Shown here piece after piece: positions 14,258 through 23,200 of a stretch of DNA of 64,000 bases. The stretch is taken from the NCBI GenBank assembly GCA_039621445.1, contig CP154956.1, positions 49,068,826 through 49,132,825 of the forward strand. Direction: 5' to 3'. Made by a program: the position numbers and the translations under genes. Position 1 is the first letter of the stretch. Each line of letters opens with the position of its first letter. The stretch comes from Euglena gracilis. Lineage: Eukaryota > Euglenida > Euglenophyceae > Euglenales. The notes under the pieces are model-generated. The model was not told where the DNA came from. It made no database searches and saw nothing but the letters and a program-made list of their open reading frames with translations.

Positions 14258-17200
14258 CGATCGATCTGCCTTCGGTGTAATGCGTCCCATCTTTGCTGCA
14301 GCTGTTCAAATCAGCTGAAACAGTTGCTGCTAAAGCCAATGACTCTGCACCTTCGTCGAAATATGTCCCCAAAAAGTTCGGTAACGCTGTCTCTGTCCGG
14401 AGTTCGGTGAAATACATGACGCGGCTCCACCACCATCAGCCCCCCCCCCCCCGGCAGAAAACTGGTTGTTGCTGTTGGATGCAGGAAGCGGGCCAGCAGG
14501 AACACAACCTTCGTGTAACCTTCTCGGGCAGCAAATAGCAGCGGTGTCGTCCCATGCTGAGGCTCTGTCATGCTGCGTGAGCCGAGCACACGTGAGGGTC
14601 ACTGGGGAGGAAGTGTTGCGGAAAATTACACAATGACAGGTACCTTCTAAGGTCAAAGGCTCACGAAGCTCGAAGCAGTTCTGGCGGTGGTATCATGAGT
14701 TTTTTCATTTAAAAAACTGAGCTCTGGGGTGCTTGCTTGGTTAGACGTTCGGTTTGGTTGGGACCGCAGCCAGTTGTGGCTACAAACAAGAGCCAAAATG
14801 CTTTTCTTTCGTTGAAATTTGGCCGGCCACAGCTCCAACGGAAGTTGCTGAAAGGTTGGAATTACGGCCGTTACCCACCCCCCCCCCCCCCTGGGGAGGG
14901 GGGCAGACCCAGCCACTCACCCAACCTCCCCTCCCCCCTCCGGGTCACCAAACTAAAAAATCTTTGACAAACACACACATACACATAATCACACCAACCC
15001 ACCCACCCACCCATCCAACCAACCACACCCACCCACACCCACCCACGCAACCATGCGCGCGCACACACACATACACACACATATGTACCCATGCACACCT
15101 GTTGACGTCATCCGCCAGTTCGCCGTCACACAACAATACCTGGACGACGTCCTGGTGACCTCCGGCGGCGGCCACCATCAAGAGGCTGATGCCACCCAAA
15201 GCTCGGATCCGTGCATCGGCCCCTGGGGGTCCGGTGAGAGCAGGCGGCATGTGACCTGGCTGCATTGTGTATTCCGTGAACTGGACTGAGCAGTTGTCCC
15301 AACCCTCCAGCCTAGCCCTGGAGTCAGGAAAGTCGCCTTTGCCGAAGAATAATCTGGAAAAAGAATTGTGCAAACTGCAAAACATGCAACACATGCAGAC
15401 AGGCACATGACGAAGCATGCCCAAATTATAGAAATTCTTGCAACATCACCGTCCGTGAGTCTTGCTGTTGGACGATTTGTGTGAAATATCTCTCTCACAT
15501 ACACATACAAAATTGATAAAGCAACGTGTTTGCACGCACATGCACATACACACATGAGCACAGGCACACCCACAGGCGCGCACACATATAAACAGACCGC
15601 TAGCCCCCAGTAATACATGTCACTTGCAGGAAAAGTGCACCACGCCAATGGGACACCGGGGGTGCAACATGCGGAGCCCACCTGCTTGCAAGAGCCGCCG
15701 CACCAACGCAGCGTGCCCAATCTGGCACGCCAGGAAGAGCGGCGTCACGCCGTAGGGGTGGGTGGGTTCCACATCCGCCCCCGCCTGCAGACACAGGGGA
15801 GGGAAACCCTCTCCTTGCCAAGCACTGCTGGAGGGGGACCCACTCTCCGATAGGATGACACTACTTCTGGGTGGTGGCCGGCGAACACCCTCCCCCCTTC
15901 CCACTTTAAACCACTCCGAATAATAGCCCCCCAGGGATTTTACACAAAAATCCGAATAATACCCCCCCCCCCCGGATGCCTTGAGCTCGAACATCGACTG
16001 TTTTGCCACTGTCAGGACCATACAATTGCTTACCGACCCCCGGGGGGGAGGGGGGTCACTCCACTTTTTTAAAAACCAGTCAGTCACTCATTTTCAAAAA
16101 ACCAGCCAGTCACTACCCCCCCCCCCCGGGGGGGGGTCGGCCACTCAGAAAAACGGCCACTTTCCAGTCACTTTAGGCCATTTTAGGCCCAAAAAATTTT
16201 TCCGGCGCCTTCGGCGCCAGGGTCACTCAAGCCACTTTTGCCCACTCCTGGCCGAACCCCCCGGGGGGGGGGGGAGGGCGTCCGGGCCAAAAAGAAGTCA
16301 GTCACTCTGAAAAAACCAGTCACCCACCCCCCCCCCCCGGGGGGGGGGTCGGTCAGTGCTTAAGCAATTGCCTGGTCAGGACACAAAAAAAAACTGCCGA
16401 CTTTTTCTGAAACAATTTTTTTTTTGCACACAAAAACCACTCATCTTGACAGGAGGGTCCTTAAAAAAGGTCCTTTTGGGGGAAAATGGGCATTTTGAGG
16501 GCATTTCTGCAGGGGGCCTGTTTTCCGACGCAAAAATCCAAATAATAGCCGCCCCTCCAATTATAACCCCCTGATATTTTCACCGAGTGTCCAAATGTGA
16601 CTGAACCGAGTGTGTGTTTAACCGAGTGTCCCCACGGGGCTATTATTCAGGGGGGGTCGCCAACCTCCTTGGTGAACACATTAGTTGGCTTTGATGACTG
16701 AAATGTGGGTTGAGGACGTGTTGGCTGAATCAAGCCTCACAGATGACATCAAAATTGCCTGCTCTGACATAATTTTCAACGTATGAAAAAGGGGGCATTT
16801 TTTGATGACATTCGGTCCCATAACCAGTTTGAAAAATGAGTTTCCCTTTTGCATGACGGTTTGACGTTTCGTGTGAAGCTTTTGCAACAAAAACCTGCCC
16901 TGGCTGCCCTCATTTCCTTTTCCTCGCCACGGGGGGAGTAGGTGGGTCTTGTAAATGGGGGGGGGGGTGCTCGTTGGGGGTTTGTGCAGCCGGGAAAACC
17001 AGACAGCCCCCTCAAAGGCAGTTATAGGTGTGGACAATCACAAGGAAGGGATGTCTGTGTGGCGGTTGGATGCCGCCCCACCTGGAGGATCAGCTCCATC
17101 ATTTCTGAGTTGCCGGTGGCGACGGCGGTCAGCAGCGGAGCCGCCGAGGGGTGGACGCGGCTGGCGTCTGCGGCGGCAGTCCAAGAGGGCACCGCCGGGG

Positions 17201-20200
17201 GGGGGGGTGAGGTCAGACAGGCGGCAGGGACGGGGATCAGGGTTTTTTCTTTAAGACCGGGGGGGTTTCTCGGCCGGACCCACCCCCCTACCCCCCCCCC
17301 CCCCCCGGGTCCAAGGCTAAAAAAATCCCCTGGCGGGGGGGGGGGGGGGGGGGGGGGGGGGCCGCGGGGGGAGGTGGGGGCCACACTGACGTCCGCCCGG
17401 GCCTCCAGCAGTGCCGCAGCGGTGGCCACGTGCTGCCCGGCCACCGCATGGAGCAGCGGCGCCGGCAGGGGCCAGAGAGCCCTCACACATACAATCCATA
17501 CACGTACAACATATGTGCATTTCGGTGAGCAGCCCAAACCCTCCCCACCGGCACGCACAACCCACACAACACAGCGGCCCGCCATGCCCCTGGCCGTGAC
17601 GCCGTGGGTGGCCCGGTGGTTGACGTCCGCCCGCGCCGCCGCGAGGAGGCGAACCATAGCACTGTGGCCCAGCTTCGCCGCCAGGGAATTTCTTAAGACC
17701 CCCCCGGGGGGGGGGTCCAGCCTCTGGCTGGAAAAAAGGCTGCTGGCTGGAAACCAGCTGCTGGCTTGACCCCCCCCCCCCCGGGGGATAGGGGAGGGAA
17801 GGGGGGGGGGGTCCAGGACTGGAGGGGGCTGTGCTGGGCAGCCCAGTTGGCTGGCCAGCCTGCGGCCGGCTGGCCCGGCCTCCGGCCAGGCTGGACTCAA
17901 CTCTATTTCACTCGACCCTTCTCGGGGGCCAGCCCCGATTTGGGCTGTTGGCTGGATTTGAGCTGTTGGCTGGCTGGACCCCCCCCTCCCCCCGGGGATG
18001 GGGTCCCCTCCGGCTAAAGAAATCCCCTGTTCGCCGCCATGTCCAGCGCGGTGGTCCCGTCCTGGTTGGGTACGTCGGGGCCGGCCCGCCGCTGTAATAG
18101 CCACTGCACTGCGTAGAGGGTGGTGGTGTCATGACAGGAAATGGTCCCAGGCTTGCTCTCCTGATACTCCGCTCCTCTCCTGTAACCCCCCAGAATGGAA
18201 GCTTTTTGTTGGATTAATTTTTGGTCATTTGCCATTTTGAGATATGGGCAAAATCTCATGGCGGGGGCTTTTCTTTGGCTCGTGTACAAATTAAAATGAT
18301 GAGAAACCATTGATGAACAAAATATCATATTGTACGAATCTTGCTCCTCTGTCCTAGCCCGCGTTGTCTGCCCACCCAAAAATCTCCCCGATTTTTTCGA
18401 ATTTGCCCTGGAAAAAAACCGGGGAAATATGTGGGTCCCGGGGTGTTCCGAAAAAGTTCTGGGATCATTCCACCCTGCCGACACTTTACGGGTTCCCGTG
18501 AACGTTTGGGGGCCCTAAAAAAAGGGTGTGCGGTGAAAGGAGGTTTACGGTTATCCGTAAACATGCAAAAACAGAAGTTTACGGAAAACCGTGACCTTGA
18601 ACTTGTTTACGGTTTCCCGTGGACTTGTGCTGCACCCCTGTTGTTTGTGAATGGGACCCGAACCTTGTCCCGAACCCCCAGGAGCTGTGGTTATGGCCTG
18701 TTTGACCCAGCCCCCAACCCATATGTCTGATGCAGCGACTGAACATGGTCACGGGTTTCCGTAAACTTGCTTTCTGAAATTATTTGCCGTTGGCAGTGCA
18801 TCCCTTCCTGGTACGGTCCCAACGTTCTGTGGGAACAGTACTGGAACAAGGCACGCTTTGCTCATGTCAGAAGAGTGTTGGTGCCAAGCTGTGGAGGTGT
18901 TCCCCACAAACACTGGAGCTTGTGGGGCGTTGGTCCCCCCCTCTCACCAGGTGCAGTTGCGACTTAATGAAATGATGTTCACGGTTTCCCGTAAACTCAG
19001 GACAGGTTTGGAGAACAGAACCAACTCCGGGCACAGAAACCATGCCACTGCTGATGTGCCCAGTTGCCATAGACCGGCTGCGGTCACCTCGACACAGGCT
19101 GGGCTGGGTGACAGGTTCCCTCCCTTCCCCCGACCCTTTTCGATGCCATCCAAGAGAGGTCCCTCACCAACACCCCAGACTGCGCTTTCAAGGGCTCACT
19201 GCACAGGGTCTCACCCGATTCCTCCCCACTTGGTGGGCCACAGCAGCTCCATCCAGACATCGACATACCCCCCACCGTTGCAATCCAATGCAGTTTCCCT
19301 TCAAACTCCCCCACTGCAGGAAATATCCCGGAAATTTATTTACCCTTTTGTGTCCTCCATTCAACATGGCAGAGAACGGCCCCCAGAAACAGATCTCGCA
19401 GAAATGAAGTCGAAGAGCTCTGTAAAAGAGGCTGAATTTTGCTGAATAGAAAACTGTAAAGCGTTGAGTACGTTTTCAGAAATCCATCCGCTGTTGTCTG
19501 TTGCAATTTGGGAAAAAATCTGCCAAAAAAAGGACAACTGGAAACCATCAGAGCGAACACCACTCAGAGCAACCGCCGCCGAGGGTTGTCACTGGCAACT
19601 CCCAAAAAAAAAACGGTATTTTTAATCACTTTCAACAGGTCTTAAAAAATTGCCTTTTTTGCAGCATCCTGGTCAATACGTTTCGCAGGTTATGGGGTCA
19701 TTTCATGGACAGCTTCTTTTGATCACTGTCAAATGATCCTTGGACGGGAAAAGGTCGGCGTTTTTCAGGAACCATCGCTCTCTACCTTCAAATCACAGCA
19801 CGGCACGAGAGATCGAAGGAGAGACACCAGGGACTTGCCTCCACAAGCTGGAAAAAAATGCAATGAGCATAACTTCCTTTGGCAGCTTCACCAGGTCACC
19901 TGAAGTTCCCTTGGGTGAGTGAGGACCAGCTCGCGGTTTGGCCCTCCACTTCTAGGCCCCAGGCAACAGCGGACAACATCTTTGCCATTACAAAGCAAAA
20001 AAACACTGATATCCACTTGTTTACGGTTTACCATAAAACGTTCTTCAATGGAGTATTGCTTACGGTTTTCCGTAAACCTCTCTTTGTGTGTTGTTTACGG
20101 TTAACCGTGAACAAGGGGAACCTGTGGTATACTAGGCATGGAGGCTGGTGGGGTGGGATCCGATGAGCTTCCCCCTCCCACTCCACATGCCCTGAATGCA

Positions 20201-23200
20201 GCAGACGTTTGGCTCTAATCAGCAGAGCCCAAAATAGGCTGCATCTAATGGATTGACATGGTGGTGCCGAGCAGTGTGATCCGCAGAGTGGGTAATGAGT
20301 CGGAACCCTCTCCCCAAAACCACTCTCCTCACTGAATGTGTCCTTCCCCCTCTGGGAGACCCCCATCTGGCAATTTAGGTGGACTCAGAAAATGCGTTTC
20401 AAAACAGCTTTGGACCCAGACCGAAAAATATGGGGCATTTTGGTCTCCTTTGTCTACTCCGCTCCCAGGAAACTCCTCCAGAGCACCCTCACAGCAACGG
20501 CATCCCCCCTTCAGCCGTTGGCACTCCACCTCTCCTGTGCAGTGTGCTGGGGAGAGCACCGGGGGGTGTCCAACTGCTTGACAGCCATCAGGGGAACCAA
20601 GAGCGAGAGCCCCCCCACCCCCTCGTTAACTCGGCTTATTTGCATTCGTCAAACAATGCCCACGGAAACTCGTAAACGTCATTGACTTCCCGGTTTCCCG
20701 TAAACCTTCTTTTCGCAAGTTATACACTCACACCCTGCCCAGGAGAAGCAAGGGGTCTCACTGTTGCAAAGGAGGCTCAAAAGGCCAAATCAGACAAACG
20801 GTGTTTACGGGTTTTGCAGGCATTTGGCCAGGCTACCGCTGTTCAGGAAATATCAAGCCTTTTGGGGCAAATTACAAGGTTTCGGAAGAAGTCTCTGCTG
20901 GGGGGTGGCAATCGATTTCGGCCGGTACAAAAATAAGAAAATTCTCCGGGAAATAATGTGGACAACAGCGGAACCGAAACAAAAAGGTCAAAAATTCCTG
21001 ATACAGCAAAAAGCCTTAAATGCCCAAAACGGGGTCAAAGGGGTCGTTTTTATTGAGCTGGAAACCAACCCAGAAATTTTCCCGGAAGATTTTGGAGCGA
21101 AAGTTTATGGGCTGACGGGTACCCGTGACCTTTTAAGAGGAAAAACGTCGAAAAAAAGTGGGCAGACAACGCAGGCTAGGTCTGTAGGCATTTTTGCAAA
21201 ATGTGGTATTGGCAGACATCTCATTTGAGACTACATGTGAGATTTGATTTGAGGCTGTATTTGAGAATCACATTTGGGATTTGACAAAGCGTTAAATCGT
21301 CCTCTACAGAGGCTTTTCTTCGAGGTTTCTATTCTTTTCGGGGAGAGGGGTGGGGCTCTTGCTCAAATTTTCTTTTGTTTCACGGCGTCTATTAACAGAG
21401 GCGGGGGGGTTTCTACCCCCCCCCCCCCCTAGTTGCACTGACGCTTCTTGTCTGTTTATGGCCCGCGCCAACTTCGCTTCTGGCCTAGTTTGTGTGGTGA
21501 GTTGCCAGGGACCCCTTACACCAGTTCTCTTTTGTACTGTACTCCCCTATGTCCAACGACCAATAACCTCTGGGCTTCGACCGGGTCGTTGGACATAGAG
21601 TTGTGACCAAAAAGGCGTCGCCCAACCGGGGGGGGGGGGGAAGTTGACATGGGGGGGAATTGGGGCTTCTTTTTGTGGTGGTTCAAATAGACCGACCTGA
21701 ACAATAACATGGTAATGGCAGTGGTCACTCACAAGTTGCTGGCTGGTCATCACTCGCTTTGGCTTGAGTGTCACCCTGACCTCAACCCCGAGGCGGTCCT
21801 GCCTCCCAGTCTCTGTGTGGGGGCTACCACCAATAGGAAAGACGGAGCACAAAATGGCGGTTGGAGAGGAGGCGCAACAGGATGAAGACAGGCTGGGGGG
21901 TGATGGGTAGGTGGGGACCTGCGGCGGTGTGCCCCGCCATCGCGGCGACCAACAGCGGCGTCACCGCTGGCAGCCGCAGGGCGGGAGTTCCGCATCCATA
22001 CGGATGGGGGGGGGTGCAGGTAACACCCGTCCCCCGATGGAGAGAGAGGACTGCCGTGGGTGCAACAGAGCCGGCAAATCTTTGGCACACACGCACGTAC
22101 CCACACCCACACCCACACCCACACCCACACCCGGACCCGCACCCACACCCACACCCACACCCACACCCGCACCCACACCCACCCACCCACACCCACACCC
22201 ACACCCACACCCACACCCACACCCACACCCACACCCACACCCACACCCACACCCACACCCACCCACCCACCCACCCACCCACCCACACACACATGTGCAC
22301 ACCATCCGGATGTCGTGACCCCCAAGGGAGAGGCTTGGATTTGCAAAATCAGTCATATGCCATTTCACACACAACAATACAAAGCCAAGGTGCTGAGACC
22401 CCCTGCACATAACTGTGGCGCTGCGTCGGCATCGGGGTCGTTTCTCATACATATTACACGTGTTAAGAAACCAAGGGAGACCCCCCCCCCTGGCTCTGCC
22501 GCCCTGGCCTGGATGGAACCATCAAGCGTGGCGCACTGTGCAACCGCCGCCGCCATCGCTGGAACGTCGTTGGCCGCAGCCGCCTGGGAACATGATCAGG
22601 CCGCCCTGGGGGTATCCCGACCATCCGATCGCTGGCTCAACGTTTCTGAAAAAAGCTCACACACAACCCCCTGCCGGATCACCAAATACATCATGGTCGT
22701 CCATTTCGCAACTCGTGCAGATCGGCAGTTTCCCAGATTGTTGCACTAGTATTAGTCCGAGAAATGCAGTCAACTTCCTTACAAGAGATGCATACGGGCA
22801 TTTATGAACCACCCAACAAACTGGAGGCACACAACACACACACACACACACCCACACCCACCCACCCACCCACCCACCCACCCACCCACCCACCCACACA
22901 CACACACACACGCAGACTCCACTCCACTCATTCACTCCCTCCCTCGCTCACTCACTCAGATATCGGCCATGACTAGGGCTGAATCAACTTCTTATGATGA
23001 TAGGAAGGCCAGTGCTGGGACCCGAAAATTTCCTGGGTGGGATCCCCAGAGATTCTGGGGATGACCTGGGAAGAGGTGAACACTCAGGCATCCGAGGACA
23101 CACCTCCACCAGCGACCAGTGGCCTTGGTCGGATGTCATGTCGGGGACATTGTCGTGAGAAGCATCGCACTCCATTACTTGCCGTCCATTTGCCAAAAGG

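Larger units (their letters stand above)
18353..21180. mobile_element. TE-N2: non-autonomous palindrome-rich TIR transposon
   Basis: The 23-bp terminal inverted repeats start CCTAGCCYGCGTTGTCTG and match at 22 of 23 positions. Both ends are flanked by TCTGT, a perfect 5-bp target duplication. Inside are at least 11 copies of GTTTACGG-N4-CCGTAAAC. No coding frame with third-position bias was found, so the element is probably mobilised in trans. It sits in an intron of gene A. Its termini differ from TE-L/TE-S but share the general pattern CYTAGSC-NGCG. Confidence 0.85.

Noticed and set aside
20764-21228. 154-codon plus-strand frame in TE-N2
   Set aside because: Weak codon bias, no ATG at its listed start, and it runs through the right terminus into host sequence.
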